Assembly (NCBI RefSeq): GCF_018860705.1
Contig: NZ_JAHKQA010000076.1
Location: 1-64,000 of the forward strand
Direction of reading: 5' to 3'
Source: Citreicella sp. C3M06
Lineage (GTDB): Bacteria > Pseudomonadota > Alphaproteobacteria > Rhodobacterales > Rhodobacteraceae
DNA length: 64,000 bases
Shown: piece after piece, positions 54,692 to 62,709 of the stretch
How the letters are laid out: each line of letters opens with the position of its first letter
Position numbering within the stretch: the stretch's first letter is position 1
Position numbers and translations under genes: made by a program
The notes under the pieces: model-generated
Told to the model about the DNA's origin: nothing
Database searches by the model: none
What the model saw: only the letters and a program-made list of their open reading frames with translations

Positions 54692-54892
54692 ATGGAAGAT
54701 TTGATCGCATACGTCGAAGCCTACGCGGCTTCTGTGAACCGGAAGCCCCAGTGGGTTTTGCGTGAGGCCATCGGCGCGGGCTGGAAGGAATGGGAGTCGT
54801 GGCGGGCGGGTGAGTCCAGCCCAACCATGATCCGCGTGGATCGGTTGAAGGCCTACATCGAGGCGAACCCGCCGCAGGAGGAAGCGGCGTGA
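54692..54892 (+). CDS. Cro-like small DNA-binding protein
   Basis: A 66-residue protein (MEDLIAYVEAYAASVNRKPQ, WRAGESSPTMIRVDRLKAYI) with a probable helix-turn-helix around WVLREAIGAGWKEWESWRAG. It is the first rightward gene opposite the repressor, the usual position of cro. No ribosome site; the ATG lies seven bases after the -10, suggesting a leaderless message. Confidence 0.7.
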   Translation: MEDLIAYVEAYAASVNRKPQWVLREAIGAGWKEWESWRAGESSPTMIRVDRLKAYIEANPPQEEAA

Positions 54893-55215
54893 ATGATCAT
54901 CTAAAATTGGTTGTATCGAATCCATGCTCTGAGCCTGAAACGCGCAATGGACTCGGGTCGCGGTCCAAAGATCTGGACCGATACAGGATCCAGGTGATCG
55001 CCGCCGACATCTGGTCTGGTTGGCTAAGGGTCGAATTCCGCCGCCCCGAAGATGTCGCGGCGTACTTCGAGGTGCGCAACAGCACCGCGTGGAACTGGTG
55101 GAATGCCAGCACCCGCCCGACCGCCGACAAGGTGATGATCGCGGTGCTCGAGCGGCCCGGGTTCATGAGCCATCTTTCCGATGTGCTCCTCGCAGATGCG
55201 CGGCGCGCCGGATGA
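54889..55215 (+). CDS. Early phage protein, possible DNA-binding
   Basis: A 108-residue protein starting at a GTG that overlaps the Cro-like stop (GTGA). The middle VEFRRPEDVAAYFEVRNSTA then WNWWNASTRPTADKVMIAVL looks like a helix-turn-helix (EDVAAYFEVRNSTAWNWWNA). Resembles YdaS/CII-position genes by place. Function unknown. Confidence 0.68.
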   Translation: MNDHLKLVVSNPCSEPETRNGLGSRSKDLDRYRIQVIAADIWSGWLRVEFRRPEDVAAYFEVRNSTAWNWWNASTRPTADKVMIAVLERPGFMSHLSDVLLADARRAG

Positions 55216-55441
55216 TTGGTGCTCCGTGTGTAGTTGCCCCTTCGGGGGCGAGCAGGGCGGGGTGTGAGCCACCCCGCAGCAGGGCGCGCGGGGCATTGTC
55301 CCTCGCCCGGCTGATCTCCTCCCCAGAGGTCGGGCGGCCCCGCGCGTCATCGTATCCCCCCAGGGGCTATCGGCTGTGTCCTTCCTGTCAGACTTCCTCC
55401 CGGCGTGTGCGGCGTCGGGAGGGCTTTCTCCGAGTTGAGCG
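55216..55441 (+). other. Gap with hairpins between early genes
   Basis: A 226-base non-coding stretch. It contains GCCCC-TTCG-GGGGC (55236-55249) and further GC-rich inverted repeats. It may act as a regulated early terminator, which would fit a phage antiterminator system. Confidence 0.45.
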
Positions 55442-55726
55442 ATGTCACGCGGCGATCTCAGGCGCGCCGTGATGCGCGAGTTTACGGCGGACCCGGAGCG
55501 GACCTGTTTCGCAATCGCCCAGGCCGCAGGCTGTTCGGCGGCATATGTCCGGGTCGTTGCGCACCGCGAGGGCGTCACGTTCGGACGCGCGCTGAGGGTT
55601 CCGGCAAGGGCAACGAAAAACCGCATCTGGTTGGAGTGTGAGGCGCTGCGCATGAACTGCACGATCGGGGAGGTCATCGACGCGATTGTCACGGATGCCC
55701 GTCTTGATTCAGAGGAGGCCGACTGA
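55442..55726 (+). CDS. Small early protein with helix-turn-helix-like segment
   Basis: A 94-residue protein. FAIAQAAGCSAAYVRVVAHR (about residues 24-43) looks like a helix-turn-helix. Stop overlaps the next ATG (TGATG). No family recognised. Confidence 0.65.
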   Translation: MSRGDLRRAVMREFTADPERTCFAIAQAAGCSAAYVRVVAHREGVTFGRALRVPARATKNRIWLECEALRMNCTIGEVIDAIVTDARLDSEEAD

Positions 55727-55995
55727 TGGTTGCGCGGGCAAATTTCTTTACGCGAGAGGATGATGAAACCCTGCTCGAGATGCTGGATCGGCGTGATCGG
55801 TGCGGGATGTCGGCGCTGGCGACGGCGCGCGAACTAGGCCTGACCACGGGTCGGGTATCGGGATCGCTGCATCGCGTCGACCGTGCGGAGGCGCAATTCG
55901 CGGAGGCCTGCGCCGCGGCACAGAGGTCGGTCTGTGTTTGTGCAAAGGCCGAGAACTGCGATGGCGGGATGCCGCGCGGCTGGTGGCGTCAATGA
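55726..55995 (+). CDS. Small early protein, Myb/HTH-like
   Basis: An 89-residue protein. The first half FFTREDDETLLEMLDRRDRC, then GMSALATARELGLTTGRVSG, has the tryptophan-poor SANT/HTH pattern seen in small phage regulators. Cysteines cluster near the C-terminus (VCVCAKAENC). Coupled to both neighbours. Confidence 0.65.
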   Translation: MVARANFFTREDDETLLEMLDRRDRCGMSALATARELGLTTGRVSGSLHRVDRAEAQFAEACAAAQRSVCVCAKAENCDGGMPRGWWRQ

Positions 55996-56231
55996 GCACC
56001 GCAACGCCTCTGGCCATTGTGGGGCGCCGGGCCTTCCCCCTCGGGCAGCTCGAGCTTGACCTGATGCAGAGCGCTTGCGGCGCGCGGCCCTGGGCACTGC
56101 GCACAGCGCCCGAGATGGGCGCGGCCTGCCGGGTTCTGACCAACGGATTTTGTGACAGCGCCGCTGAGCGCGCCGAGCTGGCAGCCCAGTTGCGCGCGCT
56201 GGCGGATGCAGTGGAGGCATGGGTAGAATGA
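55992..56231 (+). CDS. Small early protein
   Basis: A 79-residue soluble protein (MSTATPLAIVGRRAFPLGQL). C-terminal helix-rich SAAERAELAAQLRALADAVE. ATGA overlaps at both ends. Function unknown. Confidence 0.6.
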   Translation: MSTATPLAIVGRRAFPLGQLELDLMQSACGARPWALRTAPEMGAACRVLTNGFCDSAAERAELAAQLRALADAVEAWVE

Positions 56232-56854
56232 CCAAAACACTCAAAGCGGCCAGCAAGCGTGCGCGGCTCATTTTGGACTTGAGCAAGCAGGGGGCCCCGA
56301 TCGCGGACATCGCAGAGAAGGCTGGGTGCTCGCGCGCAACCATTGGCCGTATCAGGGCAGAGAACGGATTTCGTGCGGAGAGGTCCGGGGTTCCGTCGAA
56401 GTTCAGCGATGAAGTGATCCGCTCGACGCATGAGCGAGGGTTGATCGACAAGCTGGCGGCGGAAGAGATCGGGATCTCGGTCGCCTATTATGGGCGGCGG
56501 CGGCGGGCGTTGGGCCTGAGATCGCATGCGTTGCCTGGAATGCCCCCCGCGATTTCGGACGACACGATCCGCGAGCTGCACGCCCAGGGGCTTAGCGATA
56601 TCGAGGCCGCCGGCGTCTGCGGTTGCCACCCGAGCACCTTCAACCGGCGGCGCCTGCGGCTCGATCTGCCCGCCAATCGTAAAAGGGCGGATTGGCCGGT
56701 CCCTGGGTCGCCGACGCTGGTCTCGCCGGATGTTTCAAGGCCCAACTTGGTGGAAAAAACGGTTCGCGGTGCTTTTGCCATCGACACGGCGCGGGTCGAA
56801 ATCCTGCGGGCTGCCGAGCCGCTTGTCGCGCGGGCGATGGGTGCGCTGACATGA
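56228..56854 (+). CDS. Protein with two helix-turn-helix-like segments
   Basis: A 208-residue protein. QGAPIADIAEKAGCSRATIGRI-type segment near residue 20-41 and a second one QGLSDIEAAGVCGCHPSTFN near 120-140, both resembling resolvase/sigma-like helix-turn-helix units, with KLAAEEIGISVAYYGRRRRA as a possible third. It looks like a phage DNA-binding protein. Overlaps both neighbours by ATGA. Confidence 0.65.
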   Translation: MTKTLKAASKRARLILDLSKQGAPIADIAEKAGCSRATIGRIRAENGFRAERSGVPSKFSDEVIRSTHERGLIDKLAAEEIGISVAYYGRRRRALGLRSHALPGMPPAISDDTIRELHAQGLSDIEAAGVCGCHPSTFNRRRLRLDLPANRKRADWPVPGSPTLVSPDVSRPNLVEKTVRGAFAIDTARVEILRAAEPLVARAMGALT

Positions 56855-57138
56855 GCGCAGGCGAGGACCTTGTCATCGCTGCATCGGCCATGGTGCTGCA
56901 TCGCGGCGGTCTGCGCTTGTGCGGGGATCTTCTCGCGGCCCTGAAGTGCTCGCTGCGCTTCTGCCCACGGTCCGCGCGCCTTGGCCGCGCCATAGAGGCC
57001 GCGGAACTGGTTCTGGCCGCGCGCGATGCTTGTGACGATGTGGCCTTCGACGCGGCGCGTGACGCGTTGTCGCGTGAGGTATCGGCCCTGTTGGCTGGCA
57101 AGGCGCATGACCAGCTCCGCCGGGCGCGTGGCGTCTGA
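56851..57138 (+). CDS. Small early protein
   Basis: A 95-residue, largely alpha-helical and alanine-rich protein (MSAGEDLVIAASAMVLHRGG, DAARDALSREVSALLAGKAH). No family recognised. Ends 18 bases before the replication gene. Confidence 0.6.
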   Translation: MSAGEDLVIAASAMVLHRGGLRLCGDLLAALKCSLRFCPRSARLGRAIEAAELVLAARDACDDVAFDAARDALSREVSALLAGKAHDQLRRARGV

Positions 57139-57156
57139 GATGGCGGGAACTATCGG

Positions 57157-57885
57157 ATGGGTGCAGGCGTGAGCAGCACAGCGAAAGAATATGAGCTTGT
57201 CGCCCCCGAAGGGCGCCACTTGATCGTGCCCGGCGATTGGGAGCGGCTACGCTTTGGCTGGGTCGATGCAGTGATCAGCGATGCGTCCCTCGGGGCGCAG
57301 GCGCAGGTCGTCGCACACGTTCTGGCCATGCGCTATGCCAACCGCCACACTGCCCAATGTGACCCCGGTCTGGCCGAGCTTGAGCGCGCTACAGGCCGCA
57401 GCAGGTCGACCCTAAAGCGGGCGATTTCCGAGCTGATCGACGCCGGGTGGATCACCCGCGTGGTTGGTCGCGGTCGGGGCAATCGCAGCGGATACGGCTT
57501 TCTGACGCGCGCCCGAATCGTGACCCTAAAAGGGGCCAGATCAGTGCCGAAAAAAGGGGATAATCCTGAACCCTTTTCTGGGTCGGAAAAGGGTTCAGAT
57601 CAGGGCTGTCAAGAAAAACAAAAGGGGTCAAATTTGAACGGAAAAGGGGTCAAATCTGAACCCCCCTATTATATAGATAAACCATGTAAGAACCATGGGG
57701 CCGCAGAACGGCCTCGAAATCTCTCCGACAACCCGATGGTGATCCGCGATTCGCAACGCGCCGTTGAGCGGTTTCGGAGTGGACACGCTGACGCCTTCGA
57801 CGGGCTTCAGATCTGGATCATTGATCACATCATCGCCGCGAACCTGCTGACGCCCGAAGAGCGTGAGCGGGCGGAATTGGGCTGA
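57157..57885 (+). CDS. Replication-initiator-like protein (lambda O type layout)
   Basis: A 242-residue protein. The N-terminal half contains a winged helix (CDPGLAELERATGRSRSTLK then RAISELIDAGWITRVVGRGR), the usual helix-turn-helix form of phage replication proteins. Residues about 124-170 are low-complexity Lys/Gly/Ser/Pro, encoded by five iteron repeats. A short C-terminal part follows with GLQIWIIDHIIAANLLTPEE. This is the arrangement of lambda O: DNA-binding head, origin within the gene, C-terminal partner domain. A GTG four codons in is an alternative start. Confidence 0.7.
   Translation: MGAGVSSTAKEYELVAPEGRHLIVPGDWERLRFGWVDAVISDASLGAQAQVVAHVLAMRYANRHTAQCDPGLAELERATGRSRSTLKRAISELIDAGWITRVVGRGRGNRSGYGFLTRARIVTLKGARSVPKKGDNPEPFSGSEKGSDQGCQEKQKGSNLNGKGVKSEPPYYIDKPCKNHGAAERPRNLSDNPMVIRDSQRAVERFRSGHADAFDGLQIWIIDHIIAANLLTPEERERAELG
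57528..57690 (+). repeat. Five iterons plus AT-rich stretch: candidate replication origin
   Basis: Imperfect direct repeats of AAAAGGGGTCAAATCTGAAC start at 57528, 57552, 57587, 57620 and 57642 (the last two nearly identical). Between copies 2 and 3 lies a perfect inverted repeat GAACCCTTTTC / GAAAAGGGTTC (57568-57578, 57586-57596). Immediately after copy 5 comes an AT-rich stretch (about 57667-57690, CTATTATATAGATAAACC). All inside the replication gene. Confidence 0.8.
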
Positions 57886-57898
57886 GAAAGGGTAGAGC

Positions 57899-58513
57899 AT
57901 GACCGAGGGGCAGACCATCGCAGAAACGAAGCGTGACCGGGTGCGGCGTATCCTGATCGAGCCGCTGACCGAGTGGGGGTTTCGCAAGCCTGGCGACATG
58001 CGGGCGGATCGGTTCAATGGCTTCATGGCCGCGCTGTGCGACGGGATGGGGTATCTGGCTGATGAGCAGCTTGAAACCTTGTGCGCGGCGCTCCGGACCC
58101 GCGGGGAAGGCAAGGACCGACGCGGATGGCCCCGCATGGCCACGATCACAGCGCTGGCGGAGGCGATTGCCCCAAGGCCGATCGAAGAGATCCCGGCGAT
58201 GCGCCGGTGGTTCGCATCCGTCGAGGGACCCAAGGCCGTCCGGGATGGCGCGCTGGTGGCCCTGTTTCTGTTCTGGGAGAAGTTCAAGCGTCCGCCGCTC
58301 ACTGACGGGGATCGGCGCGCGATCCGGGATAAAGCGCACGGGCTCGACAGCGACGTCCGTGTGCGCCGTGACCGGGAGCGTCGTGGTGTGGCGAGTGCGG
58401 ACGATCTGCAGTGGCTCGCCTGGCACAGCGGGATCGAAGGGCGGGCGATGGCGCTCGTCCGCGAGGGCAGCAGACAAACAGCGGCGATACCGAACACGGG
58501 GGGTGAGGCATGA
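57899..58513 (+). CDS. Phage protein downstream of replication gene
   Basis: A 204-residue protein. The N-terminal half (RADRFNGFMAALCDGMGYLA, RRGWPRMATITALAEAIAPR) resembles a helical initiator-associated protein; the C-terminus is basic. By position it could be a helicase loader, as gene P follows O in lambda, but there is no Walker motif and I see no direct similarity. AAAGGG before the ATG; overlaps the next gene by ATGA. Confidence 0.6.
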   Translation: MTEGQTIAETKRDRVRRILIEPLTEWGFRKPGDMRADRFNGFMAALCDGMGYLADEQLETLCAALRTRGEGKDRRGWPRMATITALAEAIAPRPIEEIPAMRRWFASVEGPKAVRDGALVALFLFWEKFKRPPLTDGDRRAIRDKAHGLDSDVRVRRDRERRGVASADDLQWLAWHSGIEGRAMALVREGSRQTAAIPNTGGEA

Positions 58514-59160
58514 TGCACGGGAAAGTCGAGGCCATGGCGATGGACTGGTTCGCGGTGCGCTTCCGCATGAAGCACAATCCTGGGCGCACAACCTGCGTGA
58601 TCGGGGCCGAGAGGGAGGCATACGTCGACCGTCGTGGTCGGTCGCGTGTCAGGGCCGTTACGGGAACCGGGACCCGCGTCTTCGTTCCAGAACTGCTTTG
58701 CCGCCGCGCCGGGTTCGAGGTGTTCCTGCCGGTGCGCAAGGACTGGCGGCGCAAGAACCAGTTCTCTGCCGAGAAGGAACTGCGGTCTTTCCCGCTGATG
58801 CCCGGCTGGATGTTCGTCGGGTGGCAGGCGGGTGCGAGCCGCTGGCACGAGCTGGCGGCGCTCGACGTGATCGACGCGCCGTTCGGCGTGAACGGGCGTC
58901 CGCTCCGGATCCCGGAGCAGCGTATCGTCGCCCTGATGCGGCAATGGGGCGGTGGTCGTTTGTCTCCCGAGATGAATCGGTACATGCGCGCGGGGCATGA
59001 ATTCGCGATTGGCGACAGGATGCGTATTGCATGTGGGCCGTTCGATGGGTTCGAGGCCCGCGTGATCGGGGTAGATGGGCCGCAAGCACTTGCATTGGTT
59101 GATTTTTTTGGCCGTGAACAGGTGGTGACGCTGGCCACTGAAAGCCTTGAGCAGTGGTGA
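58510..59160 (+). CDS. NusG-like (NGN-KOW) phage protein, candidate antiterminator
   Basis: A 216-residue protein. The N-terminal half is an NGN-like domain: MDWFAVRFRMKHNPGRTTCV, RAGFEVFLPVRKDWRRKNQF and SFPLMPGWMFVGWQAGASRW follow the NusG pattern (W-x-V, FxP, PGYxFV). The C-terminal KOW-like region is GDRMRIACGPFDGFEARVIG then VDGPQALALVDFFGREQVVT. NusG paralogues (RfaH, LoaP) alter termination. Its place, just before the late genes, is that of lambda Q. DNA-independent action on RNA polymerase is inferred. An insertion-like segment (about 30-65) is unusual. Confidence 0.75.
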   Translation: MMHGKVEAMAMDWFAVRFRMKHNPGRTTCVIGAEREAYVDRRGRSRVRAVTGTGTRVFVPELLCRRAGFEVFLPVRKDWRRKNQFSAEKELRSFPLMPGWMFVGWQAGASRWHELAALDVIDAPFGVNGRPLRIPEQRIVALMRQWGGGRLSPEMNRYMRAGHEFAIGDRMRIACGPFDGFEARVIGVDGPQALALVDFFGREQVVTLATESLEQW

Positions 59161-59169
59161 GGCACGGCT

Positions 59170-59202
59170 GCGGGGCTGTGTATTTCTCGTTGACAGCCCC
59201 GC
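59170..59202 (+). terminator. Terminator after the NusG-like gene
   Basis: GCGGGGCTGT, 13-base loop, ACAGCCCCGC: a perfect 10-bp stem, nine bases after the stop. No T-run after the stem. Confidence 0.7.
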
Positions 59203-59857
59203 GACGGCACGCTTACCGATTGTGCCAGGACGATCCAGAGCGGTCCCTGCCATTGAGGTAATCACGCGTTACGGCGCGGAAGGGCAACACCGTGGACCCG
59301 AGCGTGCGGACGAGGCGATAGCCAATCCCGCAACGCAGAGTGCGACGCAGTGGCGACATGAAGATCTTGGAGCTGCGCCCCTTTCGAGGCGCTATTCTCT
59401 GTTGCGGGTCTGGTGGCGGATGTCATCGAGGATCAGGATGATCTTTTCGATGCCCTTCAACACGCAAAGGCTGAAAGGCCTGCGATGGCCCACCCCAAGG
59501 TCAGGGGGATGGCCCCGGCGTTCAGCGCAAAAGCGGCTGCAACAAGGGCGATCAACAGGCTCGCCCAGCGGCGAGGTGAAGAACCAGCATTGAGAACTCC
59601 TTTGGCTTCAACGGGCGGACTGTAGCGATCCGATTGACGCTGGCCATGCCGCAATCTGCGTAAGGCAAGAGATTTACACTCTGAAAAGCAGGCTGAACTT
59701 GTCGGAGTGGAAATTCCCGGCGGGTCCTTCCTGGGGCTGTGCGTATACGGGGGCGCAGAGCGCAGAGGTTTTGCAGCGGTAAACGTTCAGCAAAGCCTAA
59801 ACGAAACAACAGTTTAGCGGGCCGGAAACGGTTTAGAGAGGCGATGGACCAGGCGGC
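59203..59857. other. Non-coding or unresolved 650-base stretch before terminase
   Basis: No gene I can assign. Two competing short frames overlap here: a rightward 70-codon frame from a GTG at 59413, and a leftward frame ending at 59457 with one strong membrane segment (WASLLIALVAAAFALNAGAI), which could be a small holin-like peptide but lacks a good start. It may hold the late promoter and part of the cos site. Confidence 0.45.
59785..59836 (+). promoter_or_regulatory. Cluster of GTTTAG boxes: candidate cosB/TerS site
   Basis: GTTCAG (59785), CTAAAC (59797, inverse), GTTTAG (59812) and GTTTAG (59831), just before the terminase small-subunit gene. Repeated short boxes there are what a Nu1-like protein binds in lambda cosB. 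Inference only. Confidence 0.45.
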
Positions 59858-60481
59858 ATGGGCGATCGGGTGACCACGACAGAGCTGGCGGGGAAGCTGA
59901 ACCTTTCCAAAGGCCGGATCAGCCAGATGGTTTCGAAAGGCCAGCTTGCCGGATGCTATGACGGTGACGGACGCGCTCGCCGGTTTGACCTGTCGAAGGT
60001 GGCCGAGAAACTTTCAGGGCGACTCGATCCGGGTCAGCTAATGGGGAACGGGTCGCAGACCAAGCGCGCGCTTCGCGACATTGCGGCCGGTCGCGATGAG
60101 CCAGAACCAAAACGGCCCGCCGAATCCAGTCAACTCACGCGACAAGACCCGGACCGCTATGAGTTGGCGCGGACGCAAAAGGTCGAGGAAGAGGCCCGGC
60201 GTCTGCGTCGGCAGAATGCGGAGGATGCTGGCCGCTTCGTCCTGGCGTCGAGCGTCGAAGCGCAAGTGCGCAGGCAGATGGCAAAAGAGGTTGCCCAGTT
60301 TGAGACGATGCTGCGGGATGGGGCGCGACGGGTCGCGGATGAGCTGGGGGTTGATTACCTTCAGGTGAGGCGCTGCCTTCTGGATGTCTGGCGGGCCCAT
60401 CGCGGGCAACGTTCCGATGGTCTGGCCGAAGAGGCCGCTGCGGCAGCGATGTCGGACGATGAGCGCGATGCGGACTTCTGA
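59858..60481 (+). CDS. Terminase small subunit (Nu1-like)
   Basis: A 207-residue DNA-packaging protein. N-terminal winged HTH TTTELAGKLNLSKGRISQMV then SKGQLAGCYDGDGRARRFDL, as in lambda Nu1. A long charged coiled-coil follows (about 95-160, TQKVEEEARRLRRQNAEDAG), and the C-terminus should contact TerL. The ATG at 59858 lies 22 bases after the last GTTTAG box. Its end overlaps the TerL start. Confidence 0.88.
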   Translation: MGDRVTTTELAGKLNLSKGRISQMVSKGQLAGCYDGDGRARRFDLSKVAEKLSGRLDPGQLMGNGSQTKRALRDIAAGRDEPEPKRPAESSQLTRQDPDRYELARTQKVEEEARRLRRQNAEDAGRFVLASSVEAQVRRQMAKEVAQFETMLRDGARRVADELGVDYLQVRRCLLDVWRAHRGQRSDGLAEEAAAAAMSDDERDADF

Positions 60482-62510
60482 GGGCTACTTGGCTGCAGCC
60501 GAACGGATTGTGCTTGCCGCTATGTCAGGCGCCATGGCGCCGCCGCCGCCGCCCGACATCACGCGCTGGTGCGAAGAAAACATTGAGTTCGATGAACGCT
60601 CGCCGATGCCGGGGCCGTTCCGGATCGATCGGTTTCCGTTCCTGCGCGAGATCCACGAAGTTCTTAGCCCGGAGCATCCGGCGAGGGACGTGACGATCCG
60701 AGGCAGCGCCCAGTGGGGCAAGACGGTCTCGATCGTCAATCCGGTGGTTGCTGCCTGGCACGAATACGGCCCGCTCGACAGCCTGGTGGTCCATCCGACA
60801 ACCAGTGCGGCGACTGAGTGGGTCGACAACAAATGGTTGCCGATGCGGCGACAGGCCCCGAGCTTGCGCAAGATTTTTGGCGAGGGGCGGGGCGGCGACA
60901 ACAAGGATGCCAAGTTCAATCAGGAGACGTTGAACCGCAACGGATCGTTGAAGATCACCTCGGCGGGGTCTCCGGATGACCTTGCTGGCACCTCGCGCCG
61001 CCTCGTGGTCCTGGATGACCTCGCCAAGTTCGAGATGACGCCGAAGGGCGATCCCGAAGCGCTGGCAGGGAGCCGAGCATCGGGATTCGAGGACGCCAAG
61101 ATCTTGCGGGTCAGCACACCGCAGATCGCGGGAACGTGCCGGATCAGCAAGGCCTATGACCGAGGTGACCGGCGGCTGTATTTTGTCCCGTGCCCTCACT
61201 GTGGGCACCGGGCGCCGCTGACATGGGAGAACTTCCTGCGCAACCTCGACCCCGAGCGCCTGCACGCCGCTTGCTTCAGCTGCGATGATTGCGGCGGGGT
61301 AATTGGTCACGCAGAGAAAGAGCGGATCGTCGGCGCCGGGCAGTGGGTGCCGCAGAACAAGGCCGGGGATCACCCCAGCTTTCACCTGTGGCGGGCATAT
61401 GCGCCGCAACGGGACTGGGCATCGATCGGCGTCGAGTACGCTCGCGTTATGGGCTGGACCAGCGTTTCGGTCTTGGGCGAAACCGAGGACGCCATCCGCG
61501 AACAGGTCGAGGCCGGAACCGAGCAAACCTTCTGGAACGATGTGCTGGGCTTGCCGTTTCAACAGGCCAGCAAAGGCCCCGATTGGGAAAAGCTGCGCGA
61601 TCGTGTCGAGCACGCGCCCGAAGATGATCAGCGCCCGCGGGGCATTGTACCGGCGCGGGGCGTGATCCTGACGGCCGGCGTCGATTGCCAGTTGGATCGC
61701 ACCGAAGTGCATGTCGTTGCCTTTGGCCCGGATAACCGGCGCTGGTCGGTCGATTACATGGTGATCCCGCATCACATCGGGGATCAAGAGGGCCGCGAGG
61801 CGCTGGATGCGATCCTGAAAACGAATTGGCGCACCGAGCGGGGCTTGCGTCTGCCGCTCGATATGATGGCGATCGATGTGGGCACCTATACAGACGATGT
61901 CTGGGCCTTTGGTAAGCGGCACCCGTGGAGCCGCGTGATCTTGGTGAAGGGCGCGACGAGCCAGACCGGCCCGGTGCTGTTGCCGATGAAATTCGAGCGG
62001 CGCAGCGACGGTAAGGCAAAGCGGCGTCAAAAGCGGGCGTTCATGTTGAACGTCAGCCAGATGAAGGCCGATTTCTACGGCTGGCTGGGCAAGGATGATC
62101 CTGTTGAGCGCGGCTATGTCCATTTCCCGGTCGGAATGGGCGATGAGTATTTCCGGCAGATCACCTCTGAGGTGCGCGTGCTGAAGCGTGGTCGCACCGG
62201 CGTGGTCACCAGCTCGTGGGAACTGGCCGAGACGACGCGCCGGAACGAAGGCCTCGACACGATGATTTACGCCGAGGCTGCGGCTCGCCGGAAGGGCTGG
62301 ACCTCGATGACGGCAGAACAGTGGGCGCTGTTGGATGCGGAGCGCTCTGCAGCACCGGCTGACGCCCAGCCGGATCTGTTCGATGCAGAGGTCGCAGTGC
62401 CGGTTGCGCCCGCAGCCCCGGCAGAGACGCCGAAGAAACCTGAACCTAAACCCCGTGCGACAGCACCGGGCGACGATTGGCTGGGAGGCCGAGGAAGCGG
62501 ATGGCAGTGA
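60459..62510 (+). CDS. Terminase large subunit, GpA family
   Basis: A 683-residue packaging motor and nuclease. GpA motifs: ENIEFDERSPMPGPFRIDRF, Walker A-like RGSAQWGKTVSIVNP, LVVLDDLAKFEM as Walker B, a zinc-finger pair CPHCGHRAPL and CDDCGGVIGH, and the nuclease half with GVDCQLDRTEVHVVAFGPD and MMAIDVGTYTDDVWAF. The Ala/Pro-rich tail is typical. I start at the ATG at 60459, overlapping TerS; longer frames from 60384 are less likely. Generates cohesive ends in this family. Confidence 0.93.
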   Translation: MSAMRTSEGYLAAAERIVLAAMSGAMAPPPPPDITRWCEENIEFDERSPMPGPFRIDRFPFLREIHEVLSPEHPARDVTIRGSAQWGKTVSIVNPVVAAWHEYGPLDSLVVHPTTSAATEWVDNKWLPMRRQAPSLRKIFGEGRGGDNKDAKFNQETLNRNGSLKITSAGSPDDLAGTSRRLVVLDDLAKFEMTPKGDPEALAGSRASGFEDAKILRVSTPQIAGTCRISKAYDRGDRRLYFVPCPHCGHRAPLTWENFLRNLDPERLHAACFSCDDCGGVIGHAEKERIVGAGQWVPQNKAGDHPSFHLWRAYAPQRDWASIGVEYARVMGWTSVSVLGETEDAIREQVEAGTEQTFWNDVLGLPFQQASKGPDWEKLRDRVEHAPEDDQRPRGIVPARGVILTAGVDCQLDRTEVHVVAFGPDNRRWSVDYMVIPHHIGDQEGREALDAILKTNWRTERGLRLPLDMMAIDVGTYTDDVWAFGKRHPWSRVILVKGATSQTGPVLLPMKFERRSDGKAKRRQKRAFMLNVSQMKADFYGWLGKDDPVERGYVHFPVGMGDEYFRQITSEVRVLKRGRTGVVTSSWELAETTRRNEGLDTMIYAEAAARRKGWTSMTAEQWALLDAERSAAPADAQPDLFDAEVAVPVAPAAPAETPKKPEPKPRATAPGDDWLGGRGSGWQ

Positions 62511-62707
62511 ATTACGACAGCGCAATCGAGGCGCTTGAGACCGCCATGGCCTCAGGTACGCTCGAAGTCGAGTATGACGGCAAGCGGGTCAAGTATAGCA
62601 GCCAGACAGAGCTGCTGGCCAAGCTGTCCTATTTCCGATCGCAGAAGCGCGCGCAGGCGGGTGTGCCTGCCGTGGGCGTGTCGATCGGCGCGGTGTATCG
62701 CAGCTGA
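62501..62707 (+). CDS. gpW-like head-tail joining protein
   Basis: A 68-residue protein, exactly the length of lambda gpW. MAVNYDSAIEALETAMASGT, then LEVEYDGKRVKYSSQTELLA and a tail GVSIGAVYRS, follow the helix-beta hairpin-helix of gpW. GAGGAAGCGG before the ATG. Overlaps the TerL stop. It closes the connector so that tails attach. Confidence 0.85.
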   Translation: MAVNYDSAIEALETAMASGTLEVEYDGKRVKYSSQTELLAKLSYFRSQKRAQAGVPAVGVSIGAVYRS

Positions 62708-62709
62708 TC

